A stretch of DNA of 64,000 nt from Dechloromonas sp. ZY10 (GCF_041378895.1 NZ_CP144212.1:1163501-1227500), one strand, 5' to 3'; numbered from the stretch's first letter, positions 27,553 through 36,332 are shown. Numbers and translations are program-made. The notes: generated by a model not told the origin, from the letters alone.

Positions 27553-28065
27553 ATGCATCCAGTTCGTTGTTCGCTGTTGCTTGCCGGCTTGGTGCTGGCA
27601 CTTTCCGGCTGCGTTTCGCAACCGGCCAAACCTGGTGCCAGCGCCGAATTTCAGGCCCGTTCGGGCAGTCGCGTCAGTGGCAAGGTGGTGTTGAGCGATC
27701 TTGGCAGCGACAAGCTGCGGGTCGAGGTCGATGCTCGCGATGTCCCGCCCGGCGAGCACGGTTTCCATATCCATGAGGTCGGTGACTGCAGCGCCGCCGA
27801 TGCCAGCAGCGCCAAAGGACACTACAACCCGACCGGCAAGCGGCACGGCCACCACGACAAGGCCGAGCGGCATGCCGGCGACTTGCCCAATCTGGTGGCC
27901 GATGCGGGCGGCGTCGTTAAATACAGTGCCGACGTCAAAGGGGTGTCTCTTGGTGATGTGATAGGCCTTAGCCTGATCGTCCATGCTGACCCCGACGACT
28001 ACATTTCGCAACCGGCCGGCAACAGCGGCAAGCGGATTGCTTGCGCGGTGATTCGCGGATTGTAA
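27553..28065 (+). CDS. sodC: Cu/Zn superoxide dismutase, periplasmic lipoprotein
   Basis: The protein has 170 residues. A lipoprotein signal (LVLALSGC) predicts anchoring in the periplasm. Metal ligands are visible in EHGFHIHEVGDC, KGHYNP, HAGDLPN and IVHADPDDY, and the active-site Arg in GKRIACAVI. The disulfide Cys pair is present (GDC and IAC). The start ATG follows AAGGAGAAAACC. It is divergent from the acetate-kinase fusion gene across 224 bp. It detoxifies superoxide to H2O2 and O2. Confidence 0.95.
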   Translation: MHPVRCSLLLAGLVLALSGCVSQPAKPGASAEFQARSGSRVSGKVVLSDLGSDKLRVEVDARDVPPGEHGFHIHEVGDCSAADASSAKGHYNPTGKRHGHHDKAERHAGDLPNLVADAGGVVKYSADVKGVSLGDVIGLSLIVHADPDDYISQPAGNSGKRIACAVIRGL

Positions 28066-28103
28066 GCATCTCGTCGCAGGGGCGCCCTTTGGCGTCCCTC
28101 GGC

Positions 28104-28126
28104 CCTGGCTGCCACCGGCAGCCAGG
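28104..28126. terminator. Hairpin between sodC and the converging hydrolase gene
   Basis: CCTGGCTGCC and GGCAGCCAGG form a 10-bp stem with a three-base loop between two converging genes. There is no T-run, so it may act as a 3' stabiliser or a weak terminator. Confidence 0.5.
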
Positions 28127-28136
28127 GGGGGCGTGC

Positions 28137-29081
28137 TCAATAGCAGCGGCTCACTGAGGCTGGCGTTGCCTGCGTCCCGATTTTTTCTCCGCGCAGGTAA
28201 GCCAGCACCGCCGCGATCACCGGCGCGGCTTGCAGCAGGCGTTGGTGGCCGAGTCCGTCGGTCAGCAGGATGCGCGCCTGCGGCCAATGCTGGCCGATGT
28301 GCAGCGTATGCCCGACGGCCAGTGCGCGGTCGCTGCGGTCGTGGATCAATAGGGCAGGGTGGGGTCCGACGGGCAGTTCAGCCAATTCGAAACGCCGCCA
28401 GGGGGTGGCGAATTGCTGCTCCAGCCGGAATTGCACCGCCGCGCGCAAGGTTTCCGGCAGCCCGTACAGCTCCGCGTATTGCCGCGACAGGGCCAGCAGC
28501 GACGCCGCCGGCGCGAGCAAAAGCAGGCGCGTGTCAGCATCGGCGCCGGGTAGTGGCCGGCCGTACAGCGCCAGGGCAGCGGCGCTGGCACCGAGCGAGT
28601 GGCCAATCAGGCCGGCCAGGCGAACGCCGCAGGCAGCAATCGCAGTGGCGGCAGCCTCAAGGCTGGCGATGAAAGCTGGCAGACTGGATTGTTCGCCAGG
28701 ACTGTCGCCGTGCGCCGGGTGCTCGGGAATCCACAATTGGTAGCCAGCGGCCAGCAGCGGGGCGACGAAGGGCTGCCACTGGCCGCCATGGCCGCCCCAG
28801 CCGTGGCTGAGGATCAATGCCGGTGCGCCGGCAGGACCGATGACGCGGCAGGCTATCCGCTGGTCACCGGCGTTCAGCAACTGCTGTCGGCATGGTGCGG
28901 GAAAGTCATGCGGCGGGGCGACCGTGCGCTGCGGCGGCGTCAGAAAGCGCCGTACCGCCTGGCGGGCGGTCCAGCGTGGCGCAAGGCGGATGGCCAGGCG
29001 ACTGAGCAGGGCGCCGCCGTGGCGAATTATAAAAGACCGAACGGTCGTGCTATTTTTGGCGCTGAGGGTAGGCAGGCTCAT
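28137..29081 (-). CDS. Alpha/beta-hydrolase controlled by the adjacent TetR regulator
   Basis: The protein has 314 residues. It has the oxyanion motif LSHGWGGHGGQW, nucleophile elbow GHSLGASA, an Asp in LIHDRSDRALAV and a His in GLGHQRLLQ. AGGAG seven bases before ATG 29079-29081 supports this start. It is the second gene after tetR (23 bp apart) and is probably an esterase or thioesterase, substrate unknown. Codons 9-15 contain a 17-bp copy of the sequence found at the tetR operator, so the regulator may also bind inside this gene. Confidence 0.85.
   Translation of the reverse strand: MSLPTLSAKNSTTVRSFIIRHGGALLSRLAIRLAPRWTARQAVRRFLTPPQRTVAPPHDFPAPCRQQLLNAGDQRIACRVIGPAGAPALILSHGWGGHGGQWQPFVAPLLAAGYQLWIPEHPAHGDSPGEQSSLPAFIASLEAAATAIAACGVRLAGLIGHSLGASAAALALYGRPLPGADADTRLLLLAPAASLLALSRQYAELYGLPETLRAAVQFRLEQQFATPWRRFELAELPVGPHPALLIHDRSDRALAVGHTLHIGQHWPQARILLTDGLGHQRLLQAAPVIAAVLAYLRGEKIGTQATPASVSRCY
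29039..29055. promoter_or_regulatory. Second copy of the TetR operator half, inside the hydrolase gene
   Basis: GAACGGTCGTGCTATTT is identical to 29768-29784. It is preceded by GACC, which also makes a GACCGAACGGTC palindrome. Confidence 0.5.
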
Positions 29082-29104
29082 GGCATGACTCCTGGAAAAG
29101 GAAC

Positions 29105-29755
29105 TTAGGGACGGACGGTGGGAGGCGCCACGATACTCGCCGGCGTTTCGCCGGCGGCTGCAGCGAGTAGACGGGCGAAGGCGAGTTGGGCCTGGGTGCC
29201 GGATTCGGGATCCTGGTACAGGATGCGGCTGCGGTAACAGCTGGCAATGATGCCGAAGGTTTCGAAGGCGAATTGCTGCGGCGTGACGGCGCCGGAAAAT
29301 TCGCCGAGGGCCATCGCAGCGTTGACGTTCTCGGCAATCGCCGCGTCAAGGCGGCGCATCTCGCGTTCGAGGGCGTCGCGCATCGGGCCGGGCTGGCTGT
29401 CGTACTCGCCCAGCGCCGACATCATCGGACAGGCCGGCAGGCCGCTACGCTTGGTCCATTGCAGCCAGTGGGCGAACAGCGCGCTCAGCCGGGCGCGCCC
29501 GGCCGGCGCCGCCAGTGCCGGCTGGTAGACAGTTTCGATAAAGCGGCGGACGACTTCGTCGAGCGCCGCCAGTTGCAATTCTTCCTTGGAGCCGAAATGG
29601 GCGAACAGGCCGCTCTTCGAGAGCCCGGTCTGGCTCGCCAGGCCGCCGATGGTCAGCGCCTCGAAACCGGCCAGCGCTGCTTGCTGGACGGCGGCATCGA
29701 GAATGCAGGCGCGGGTCAGTTCGCCCTTGCTGGCGGTGGTGGCGGATTTCGACAT
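29105..29755 (-). CDS. TetR-family transcriptional regulator
   Basis: The protein has 216 residues. The N-terminal helix-turn-helix is ACILDAAVQQAALAGFEALTIGGLASQTGLSKSGLFAHFGSKEELQ, with the TetR C-terminal ligand domain after it (KRSGLPACPMMSALGEYDS resembles the TetR_C_6 group). An 18-bp palindrome lies 10 bp before the start, so it probably represses itself and the downstream hydrolase gene. The ligand is unknown. Confidence 0.9.
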   Translation of the reverse strand: MSKSATTASKGELTRACILDAAVQQAALAGFEALTIGGLASQTGLSKSGLFAHFGSKEELQLAALDEVVRRFIETVYQPALAAPAGRARLSALFAHWLQWTKRSGLPACPMMSALGEYDSQPGPMRDALEREMRRLDAAIAENVNAAMALGEFSGAVTPQQFAFETFGIIASCYRSRILYQDPESGTQAQLAFARLLAAAAGETPASIVAPPTVRP

Positions 29756-29764
29756 GGAGTAATA

Positions 29765-29782
29765 ATAGAACGGTCGTGCTAT
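29765..29782. promoter_or_regulatory. TetR operator
   Basis: An 18-bp dyad of the form ATAGnACGnnCGTnCTAT directly upstream of the tetR start codon. Confidence 0.7.
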
Positions 29783-29794
29783 TTATTCAAATAA

Positions 29795-29820
29795 AAAAGC
29801 GGACCAAGGCGTCCGCTTTT
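29795..29820 (-). terminator. Terminator of the cys operon
   Basis: AAAAGCGGAC and GTCCGCTTTT form a 10-bp stem with a six-base loop. On the minus strand T-runs follow, 11 bp after the cysH stop. Confidence 0.9.
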
Positions 29821-29831
29821 GCTTTCCGGGG

Positions 29832-30551
29832 TCAGCCCTTGACGTGCAGGCCGCATTCCTTGGATTCGGGGTTTTCCCACCACCAGCGGCCGGCGCGCAC
29901 GTCTTCGCCGGGTGAAATGGCGCGGGTGCAAGGGGCGCAGCCGATACTCGGGTAGAACTTGTCGTGCAGCGCGTTGTACGGCACGTTGTTCTCCTTGATA
30001 TAGGTCCACACTTCCTTTTCGCTCCAGCTGGCGAGCGGATTGAATTTCTCCAGCCCGTTGCCTTCGTCGTATTCCTGCACCGCCAGGTTGCCGCGGGTCG
30101 CCGCCTGCTCGGCGCGCATGCCGGTGATCCAGGCGCGCTTGCCGGCCAGCGCCCGCTTCAGCGGTTCGACCTTGCGAATCGCGCAGCAGGCCTTGCGCAG
30201 CGTGACCGAGTCGTAGAAACCGTTGATGCCCTGGTTGCGGACATACAGTTCGACGTCGTCGGCGCGCGGAAAAAACACGGTCAACTGGGTTTTATAGTGT
30301 TTTTCCACCGCGCCCATCAGATCGTAGGTCTCGGGCGGCAGGCGGCCGGTGTCGAGGCTGAAGATCTGGATCGGCAGCTTGTGCTTCAGGATCAGGTCGG
30401 TCAGCACCATGTCCTCGGCGCCGAGGCTGTTGGCGAAGGTCGCCGGGGCGAAGTCGCGGGCGATGCGGGCCAGCAGTTGCAGGACTTCGCCGGTCTTGGT
30501 CGCTACGCTGGTCGAGAGTTCGGGCGTGATGCGGAGCAGGTTCGGGGTCAT
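29832..30551 (-). CDS. cysH: Assimilatory adenylylsulfate (APS/PAPS) reductase
   Basis: The protein has 239 residues and reduces APS (or PAPS) to sulfite with thioredoxin. It carries the PAPS-reductase ATP-pyrophosphatase-like core (FANSLGAEDMVLTDLI, FSLDTGRLPPETY). The four Cys typical of the [4Fe-4S] APS-type enzymes are present in RKACCAIRK and IGCAPC. The C-terminal redox Cys lies in KECGLHVKG. This points to APS as the substrate. It is 9 bp after the DUF934 gene and ends the operon. Confidence 0.93.
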   Translation of the reverse strand: MTPNLLRITPELSTSVATKTGEVLQLLARIARDFAPATFANSLGAEDMVLTDLILKHKLPIQIFSLDTGRLPPETYDLMGAVEKHYKTQLTVFFPRADDVELYVRNQGINGFYDSVTLRKACCAIRKVEPLKRALAGKRAWITGMRAEQAATRGNLAVQEYDEGNGLEKFNPLASWSEKEVWTYIKENNVPYNALHDKFYPSIGCAPCTRAISPGEDVRAGRWWWENPESKECGLHVKG

Positions 30552-30560
30552 CGGCGGGCC

Positions 30561-31073
30561 TCAGGCGTTGCGGCGGAAAGCCGGCAGCGGTTGGTCGGTG
30601 GCGCCCTGGTAGGGCTGGCTGAAAGTGGCAAAGCCACTGGCCAGCGCCGCTTCGACGCTCTTGCCGTCCTTTAGCGCGTAGGCATCGAAACCGACCCGGC
30701 GCATGAAGAACAACTGGTCGTGCAGCACGTCGCCGACGGCCCGCAGTTCGCCGGCAAACTGATAGCGCTGGCGGAGCAGGGCGGCGGTCGAGTAGCCACG
30801 GCCATCGACGAATTTGGGGAAATTGACTGCGATCACCTGGAAGTAGTGCAGGTCGGCGGCGACGTCCTCAACCCTGTCGGCCGGCTGCAGCAGCAGGCCG
30901 ATGCGCGGATAGCGGGCGATGATTTCGTTCTTGCGCGCCAGCCACACGGCGAGCGGGAAGAGCAGGTCGCCTTCCGGCAAGCTTAGGGTTTCCGGGCTTT
31001 CGCCCTCGGCGATTTCCAGGCTATTCCAGGTGTCGACCGTGAGCGAGCCATTCTTGATCAGTTGCGCCATCAT
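30561..31073 (-). CDS. DUF934 protein of the sulfate-assimilation operon
   Basis: The protein has 170 residues of the DUF934 family, which is regularly encoded between cysI-type sulfite reductase and cysH in beta- and alphaproteobacteria. Recognisable blocks are GDLLFPLAVWLARKNEIIA, FPKFVDGRGYSTAALLR and DQLFFMRRVGFDAYAL. No catalytic residues are known. The start overlaps the cysI stop (ATGATG), so translation is coupled. It is probably an accessory factor for sulfite reduction. Confidence 0.88.
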   Translation of the reverse strand: MMAQLIKNGSLTVDTWNSLEIAEGESPETLSLPEGDLLFPLAVWLARKNEIIARYPRIGLLLQPADRVEDVAADLHYFQVIAVNFPKFVDGRGYSTAALLRQRYQFAGELRAVGDVLHDQLFFMRRVGFDAYALKDGKSVEAALASGFATFSQPYQGATDQPLPAFRRNA

Positions 31074-32743
31074 GCATTCTCCTGGGCTGCAGACTTGGCC
31101 TTGCCGTGGGCGCGGCCTTCGTACACGAGGTTCTTGAAGGGATCGAGACCGATCCGGTCGAAGGTGTCGATGAAGCGCTCGTCTTCATGGCGGTTGGCGA
31201 GATAGACCTTGATGATCTTCTCGACCACGTCCGGCATTTCCTCGGCCGAGAACGACGGGCCGATCACCTTGCCAAGCTTGGCTTCGTAGCCCTGGCGACC
31301 GCCCAGGGTGACCTGGTAGAACTCGGCATCATTCTTGTCCACGCCCAGCACACCGATGTGGCCGACGTGGTGGTGGCCACAGGCGTTCATGCAGCCGGAG
31401 ATGTTGAGGTCGATTTCGCCGATGTCGAACAGGTAGTCGAGGTCGTCGAAACGGGCCTGGATGGCGGTGGCAATCGGAATCGACTTGGCGTTGGCCAGAT
31501 CGCAGAAATCGCCGCCGGGGCAGCAGATCATGCCGGTCAGGAGGCCGATGTTGGGCGTTGCCAGGCCGGCAGCGCTGGCCTTTTGCCAGACTGCGTACAG
31601 GTCGGCTTGCTTGACGTCGGCGAGGATGATGTTCTGTTCGTGGCTGATACGCAGTTCGCCGAAGCTGTAGCGGTCGGCGAGGTCGGCGACGATCTCCATT
31701 TGTTCCGCAGTGATGTCGCCCGGCGCGATGCCGTGTTTCTTCAGCGACAGGGTGACGGCGGCGTAGCCCGGCACCTTGTGGGCGTGGGTGTTACGGTCGA
31801 CCCAGCGCAGGAAGGCTTTTTCCTGCGGTAGTTCGGCGGCACTCAGGGTTTCGTAGGCTGGTGCGGCAAAGTGTGCGGCGACGCGGTCGTATTCGGCCTG
31901 GGTAATGGTCATCGGGCCGTTCTTGCCATGCGCCCATTCGGCCTCGACTTGTTCGCGGAAGGCCTCGATGCCGAGCGCCTGGACCAGAATCTTGATCCGT
32001 GCCTTGTAAGCGTTGTCGCGGCGGCCGTAGCGGTTATAGACGCGGAGCACTGCTTCGCAATAGGACAGAATGTCTTGCCAGGGCAGGAAATCGCGGATGA
32101 TCTGGCCGCGGATCGGGGTGCGGCCAAGGCCACCGCCGACGATCACGGTGAAGCCGACCTGACCGTCGACCTGTTTCAGGTGCAGGCCGATGTCGTGGAA
32201 CCAGGTGACGGCGCGGTCTTCCTCGGTGCCGGAAATCGCGATCTTGAACTTGCGCGGCAGGAAGGCGAATTCAGGGTGGAAGGTGGTCCACTGGCGCATG
32301 ATCTCGGCCAGCGGGCGCGGGTCGATGATCTCGTCGGCAGCAACGCCGGCGAACTGGTCGGTGGTGATGTTGCGCAGGCAGTTGCCCGAGGTCTGGATCG
32401 CGTGCAGATCGACGGTGGCCAGTTCGGCGAGCATTTCCGGCACGTCTTCGATCTTCGGCCAGTTCAACTGCAGGTTGTGACGGGTGGTGAAGTGGCCGTA
32501 GCCACGGTCGTAGGTGCGGGCCAGGTGAGCCATCTTGCGCAGTTGTTCGGCGTTGAGCATGCCGTAGGGCACGGCGATGCGGAACATCGGCGCGTGGCGC
32601 TGGATGTAGAGACCGTTCTGCAGGCGCAGTGGGCGGAACTCCTCGTCGGAGAGTTCGCCGGCTTTCCAGCGGCGGACCTGATCGCGGAATTGGGCGACGC
32701 GCTCGTTGATCAACTGGCGGTCAAGGGCATTGTATTGATACAT
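31070..32743 (-). CDS. cysI: Sulfite reductase hemoprotein (siroheme, [4Fe-4S])
   Basis: The protein has 557 residues of the nitrite/sulfite reductase family and reduces sulfite to sulfide. The siroheme-Fe4S4 ligand motifs are MICCPGGDFCDLA and ISGCMNACGHHH. The two ferredoxin-like half domains have RHAPMFRIAVPYGML and HTTRHNLQLNW. The paired Cys pattern and the cysH/DUF934 neighbours favour sulfite over nitrite. There is no cysJ flavoprotein nearby, so the electron donor is elsewhere, perhaps ferredoxin. It starts 20 bp downstream of the TauE-type gene. Confidence 0.93.
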   Translation of the reverse strand: MYQYNALDRQLINERVAQFRDQVRRWKAGELSDEEFRPLRLQNGLYIQRHAPMFRIAVPYGMLNAEQLRKMAHLARTYDRGYGHFTTRHNLQLNWPKIEDVPEMLAELATVDLHAIQTSGNCLRNITTDQFAGVAADEIIDPRPLAEIMRQWTTFHPEFAFLPRKFKIAISGTEEDRAVTWFHDIGLHLKQVDGQVGFTVIVGGGLGRTPIRGQIIRDFLPWQDILSYCEAVLRVYNRYGRRDNAYKARIKILVQALGIEAFREQVEAEWAHGKNGPMTITQAEYDRVAAHFAAPAYETLSAAELPQEKAFLRWVDRNTHAHKVPGYAAVTLSLKKHGIAPGDITAEQMEIVADLADRYSFGELRISHEQNIILADVKQADLYAVWQKASAAGLATPNIGLLTGMICCPGGDFCDLANAKSIPIATAIQARFDDLDYLFDIGEIDLNISGCMNACGHHHVGHIGVLGVDKNDAEFYQVTLGGRQGYEAKLGKVIGPSFSAEEMPDVVEKIIKVYLANRHEDERFIDTFDRIGLDPFKNLVYEGRAHGKAKSAAQENA

Positions 32744-32763
32744 GGCGATTCCTTGGGGAAATC

Positions 32764-33540
32764 TCAGGCAAGGACCAGCTTGGTGCCGATCAGCACCAGC
32801 ATGGAGGCCAGGATGCGGCGCAGGATATGCTCCGGCACCTTGGCGGAAAGATGGCTGCCGAGCCAGATGCCGGGCAGCGAACCAAGCAGCAGCGAACCAA
32901 GCAGCACCCAGTCGACGCCGCCGAGCAGCCAGTGGCCAAGACCGGCGACCAGCGTCAGCGGTACGGCGTGGGCGACGTCGGAACCGATGATTTTCACGGT
33001 CGACAGCTTGGGATAGAGGAAAAACAGCGCGGCGACGCCGAGGGCTCCGGCGCCGACCGACGAAATCGTGACCAGCACGCCGAGAATGGCGCCTACGATT
33101 ACGGTAATCGTAGGCAGGCAGCAGCGGCGCAGTTCGGATTCTTCATGGCGATTGGCGTAGTCGCGCAGCTTCTTGCCAAAGAGGATGGCGATCGCGGTCA
33201 GGAAGAGCGCAAAGCCGAGACCGTGCGAAATGATTGCGCCAATCGCGTTGCTACCCTTGGGGAGTTGGGACAATACCCAGATGGTGATTGCGGCAGCCGG
33301 AATGCTGCCGGCCGCCAGGCGCAGGGTGATGTTCCAGTCGATGTGTCCTTTCCGACCGTGTGCCACCGTGCCGCCAGCCTTGGTCAAGGCGGCGTAAAGC
33401 AGATCGGTGCCGACCGCCGTGGCGGGATGGACGCCAAAGACCAGCACCAGCAAGGGGGTCATCAGCGAACCGCCGCCGACGCCGGTCAAACCGACAATCG
33501 CGCCGACGGCAAAGCCGGAAAGGGTGTAGAGATAGTCCAT
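32764..33540 (-). CDS. TauE/SafE-family permease
   Basis: The protein has 258 residues and about eight membrane helices. The two family repeats begin GFAVGAIVGLTGVGGGSLMTPLL and ILGVLVTISSVGAGALGVAAL. TauE/SafE proteins export or import sulfite, sulfoacetate and related sulfur anions. As the first gene of the cys operon it probably moves a sulfur oxyanion, perhaps exporting excess sulfite. It diverges from the cysB-type gene across 130 bp. Confidence 0.88.
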   Translation of the reverse strand: MDYLYTLSGFAVGAIVGLTGVGGGSLMTPLLVLVFGVHPATAVGTDLLYAALTKAGGTVAHGRKGHIDWNITLRLAAGSIPAAAITIWVLSQLPKGSNAIGAIISHGLGFALFLTAIAILFGKKLRDYANRHEESELRRCCLPTITVIVGAILGVLVTISSVGAGALGVAALFFLYPKLSTVKIIGSDVAHAVPLTLVAGLGHWLLGGVDWVLLGSLLLGSLPGIWLGSHLSAKVPEHILRRILASMLVLIGTKLVLA

Positions 33541-33594
33541 GGGCGCGCATCGTACCGGGCTTTATTTGAAACAAAAAGAATATTGGGTTAGATT

Positions 33595-33612
33595 GTTATA
33601 TCTTCTGGTTAT
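33595..33612. promoter_or_regulatory. AT-rich divergent cys promoter region with GTTAT repeats
   Basis: GTTAT occurs at 33595-33599 and again at 33608-33612 within a markedly AT-rich island (about 33560-33625) between the cys operon and the cysB-type gene. It is a candidate CysB-binding region; CysB sites are loosely defined, so confidence is low. Confidence 0.35.
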
Positions 33613-33670
33613 TAGTATAAAGGATCGAACTGCAAGCAACTTTCTTGCTCCTTGATCCTCGCTCTGCCTT

Positions 33671-34612
33671 ATGAAACTCCAGCAATTACGCTACATCGTC
33701 GAAATTCAGCGCCAGGGTCTCAATGTCTCGGAGGCGGCTGAATCCCTGTACACCTCGCAGCCGGGAATCTCTAAGCAGGTCAAGCTGCTTGAGGACGAAC
33801 TCGGGGTGGCGATCTTCGAGCGCAGCGGCAAGCGCTTCACCGGTATCACCGAACCGGGCAAGGTGGTGCTGGCGATCGCCGAGCGCATCCTGCGTGAGGC
33901 CGAGAACCTCAAGCGGGCGAGCGGCGAGTTTGCAGCCGGCGACAGTGGCCGGCTGGTGCTGGCGGCAACCCACACCCAGGCCCGTTATGCCTTGCCGCTG
34001 GTGGTCCGCGACTTCGTCGCCCAGCATCCGCAGGTCAAGCTGGAGATGCATCAGGGCAGTCCGACCCAGATCGCCGAATGGGTGGCGGCTGGCGATGCTG
34101 ATATTGGCATTGCGACCGAGGCGCTGGATCAGTACCCGCAACTGGTCACTTTGCCGGTCAGGCAGTGGAGCCACTGCGTGATCGCTCCGGAAGGACATCC
34201 GATCACCCGCAGCGGTGTTCTCAATTTGCAGGAGTTGGTGCGCTGGCCTCTGATTACCTACGATACCGCCTTTGCCGGCCGGTCGCGGATCAACCGGGCC
34301 TTCGAGCGGATCGGTGCAACTCCCAATATCGCCTTGACCGCACTCGATGCCGATGTGATTAAAACTTACGTCAGTCTCGGCCTGGGCCTGGGGATCATTT
34401 CGGCGCTGGCGTACGATGCACAGCGCGATGCCGGCCTGGTCGCACTTGATGCAGCGCATCTGTTCGAGTCGAACACGACTCGCCTGGCCTTGCGCCGGGG
34501 CGCCTATCTGCGGCGCTATGACTACGACCTGATTGCACTGTTCGCACCGCACCTGATTCGTCGGGTGGTCGAAATGGCGATGCAAGGAGGTGGTGATGCC
34601 TATCAGCTATGA
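33671..34612 (+). CDS. cysB: CysB-type LysR-family regulator
   Basis: The protein has 313 residues, the usual CysB/Cbl length. The helix-turn-helix is QQLRYIVEIQRQGLNVSEAAESLYTSQPGISKQVKLLEDELG. The effector domain has THTQARYALP, the TTHTQARY-like signature that binds O-acetylserine or N-acetylserine in CysB. It is divergent from the cysI-cysH operon and most likely activates it under sulfur limitation. Confidence 0.93.
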   Translation: MKLQQLRYIVEIQRQGLNVSEAAESLYTSQPGISKQVKLLEDELGVAIFERSGKRFTGITEPGKVVLAIAERILREAENLKRASGEFAAGDSGRLVLAATHTQARYALPLVVRDFVAQHPQVKLEMHQGSPTQIAEWVAAGDADIGIATEALDQYPQLVTLPVRQWSHCVIAPEGHPITRSGVLNLQELVRWPLITYDTAFAGRSRINRAFERIGATPNIALTALDADVIKTYVSLGLGLGIISALAYDAQRDAGLVALDAAHLFESNTTRLALRRGAYLRRYDYDLIALFAPHLIRRVVEMAMQGGGDAYQL

Positions 34613-34685
34613 CTTTTGTCAAATATGCAACCGATTGATTCCTGTGTAGTATCCAAAGGATATATTGCAAAGCGAGGAATCCAGC

Positions 34686-35003
34686 ATGGCTAAGGCTTTA
34701 GACAAATTGGCCGCTACTTCGGTCATCCATCTGTGCAATGCGCGTAAATTCCGCATGGCAGCCCAGTTTATGCGTACTGGCGAGATTCGCTGCGAGTGTC
34801 TGGTCGACGAGCCGCACACGGTTCAAGGCTTTGCCCTGAGTCCGGAAAGCCTGGCGGCATACACCCGCGCTGCTCATCAGTGCCGGCGTGACCTCGGCGA
34901 ATGCCACGCGGCAATGCAGTCCGGTGATCGCGAGAACCTGCGCCGTTCGCTGAGCAGCTTTGTCAGCAACTCCAGCGGTATCGGGGCGGCCCTGCTGCCT
35001 TGA
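34686..35003 (+). CDS. Hypothetical protein, Cys-containing
   Basis: The protein has 105 residues from ATG 34686, nine bases after GAGGA. It is helical in character with GEIRCECLVDE and HQCRRDLGECHAA, four Cys that could bind a metal or form disulfides in the cytoplasm. There is no signal peptide. I recognise no family. It follows the cysB-type gene by 73 bp and is closed by its own terminator, so it is probably monocistronic. Confidence 0.65.
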   Translation: MAKALDKLAATSVIHLCNARKFRMAAQFMRTGEIRCECLVDEPHTVQGFALSPESLAAYTRAAHQCRRDLGECHAAMQSGDRENLRRSLSSFVSNSSGIGAALLP

Positions 35004-35093
35004 AAGCGGCTGGCGCTTGATTGCTGTCGGCAGACAAGTCGGTAGTCCGGTTCACGCGCAGCCGGCAACGCAGTTAACGATGTAAACGCGAAA

Positions 35094-36332
35094 TCAGCGG
35101 CGGCGCTCCGGGGCCGCCTTTTTTTCGCCCATGCGCGGGGCCGGGTCGCGCAGGATCAGGCTGGGCGCGGCAAAGGGTGCCAGGCGTTCAAGAAAGTCGA
35201 GTAGTTCGAGTACTGGCGAATTGCGGAAAAAGCGCGCCGCCGGGGTCTCCATCCAGATCCGGTCGGACCAGGCATAGAGTTCGTGCGGGGTGTCGCCGAT
35301 GCCGTCGCCGTCGCGATCAAAGCCTTCGTAGTCATCCCAGAGATTATTCAGCCAGACATCGTTCATCGGATCGCCGTCGCCGATGATGGTCACCGGCCAC
35401 AGATTGCTGCGAAAGCGGTTGTTGATCGCAATGTGTCCGCCCTTGGCACCGTAAAAATAGATGCCGGTGATGTTGTGGGCGACCAGATTGTCGATGAAAA
35501 CGATGCGGTTGATCGGGTGCATTGGCGAATCGGCCATGATGCCGTGCGCACAATGAACAATTTCGTTGTCCTGAATCAGCGCGGCATCGGTTTCCTTGAG
35601 CGCCACCCCGGCTCCCGAGGGATCCATGGCGTGCAGGATGCGGTTGCGGCGGATGGTCAGGCCATCGGAGTTGAGCGCAATGATGCCGGTCGAGTTGTGT
35701 TCGAACAGATTGCCTTCGACCAGGGTGCGGTGAGCGAACAGGAAGTTGAGTCCGCGCCGGCTGTGGCGTACCCGGTTATTGATAAAACGGTTATGGGTGG
35801 CGTTGCTGACGGTGATGTCGCGGATTTGCGCGATGTCGTTGTTCTCGATCCGGTTGCCGCTGCTGTACCACAGGCGTAGCCCGTCGCCGCGTTCGGCCGA
35901 GTCCACCGGGCGGGAGCGGATGTAGTTGTTGCGGATCACGCTGTCGCGGCTGCGGTGCAGGGAAATGCCGAACAGCACGTCGTCGATCCGGTTGTCCTCG
36001 ATCCGTAGGCGGCTACCTTCGGCCATGATGCCGCCGTCGATGGCGTCGTGCGAGTCGCCGCTGGCGCGCAGGTGCAGCCCCCGCACGCTGACGTCGTCGC
36101 TACGAATGGTCAGTACGGTTCCTTGGCCGCCGCCGTCGAGGATGACTTGGTGGTTGCCTTCCAGGGTCAGCGGCTTGCTGATGATTGCCGGTCCGCGATA
36201 TTTCCCGGGCGGCAGGCGCAGGACGGTGCCGGACGGAGCGGCATCGAGCCAGGGTTGCAGCGCTTGCGTCGCATAAACGCTACCGGCGGCAAACCAGCTC
36301 AGCAGTAGAAGAGTCAGTGGGTGGATCGGCAT
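35094..36332 (-). CDS. NosD-like periplasmic beta-helix protein, orphan copy
   Basis: The protein has about 412 residues. The start at ATG 36330-36332 gives a clean signal peptide (MPIHPLTLLLLSWFAAGSVYA); upstream frames do not. It then shows right-handed beta-helix (CASH/NosD) repeats: GDGLRLWYSSGNRIENNDI, LNFLFAHRTLVEGNLFEHN, NSDGLTIRRNRI and the end ARFFRNSPVLELLDFLERLAPF. That end is nearly the same in the nos-operon NosD at 48107. NosD works with the NosF-NosY ABC transporter in copper/sulfur assembly of NosZ. This copy stands alone between a hypothetical gene and an HDOD gene, 10 kb from the nos operon. Confidence 0.88.
   Translation of the reverse strand: MPIHPLTLLLLSWFAAGSVYATQALQPWLDAAPSGTVLRLPPGKYRGPAIISKPLTLEGNHQVILDGGGQGTVLTIRSDDVSVRGLHLRASGDSHDAIDGGIMAEGSRLRIEDNRIDDVLFGISLHRSRDSVIRNNYIRSRPVDSAERGDGLRLWYSSGNRIENNDIAQIRDITVSNATHNRFINNRVRHSRRGLNFLFAHRTLVEGNLFEHNSTGIIALNSDGLTIRRNRILHAMDPSGAGVALKETDAALIQDNEIVHCAHGIMADSPMHPINRIVFIDNLVAHNITGIYFYGAKGGHIAINNRFRSNLWPVTIIGDGDPMNDVWLNNLWDDYEGFDRDGDGIGDTPHELYAWSDRIWMETPAARFFRNSPVLELLDFLERLAPFAAPSLILRDPAPRMGEKKAAPERRR
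35099..35125 (+). terminator. Terminator of the hypothetical gene, overlapping the end of the nosD-like gene
   Basis: GGCGGC and GCCGCC form a stem with an eight-base loop, followed by seven T on the plus strand. The last codons of the converging nosD-like gene overlap it. Confidence 0.75.

Noticed and set aside
31070..32743. Assimilatory nitrite reductase instead of sulfite reductase
   Set aside because: The neighbours are cysH, DUF934, a TauE-type permease and a cysB-type regulator; no nitrate or nitrite genes lie nearby.
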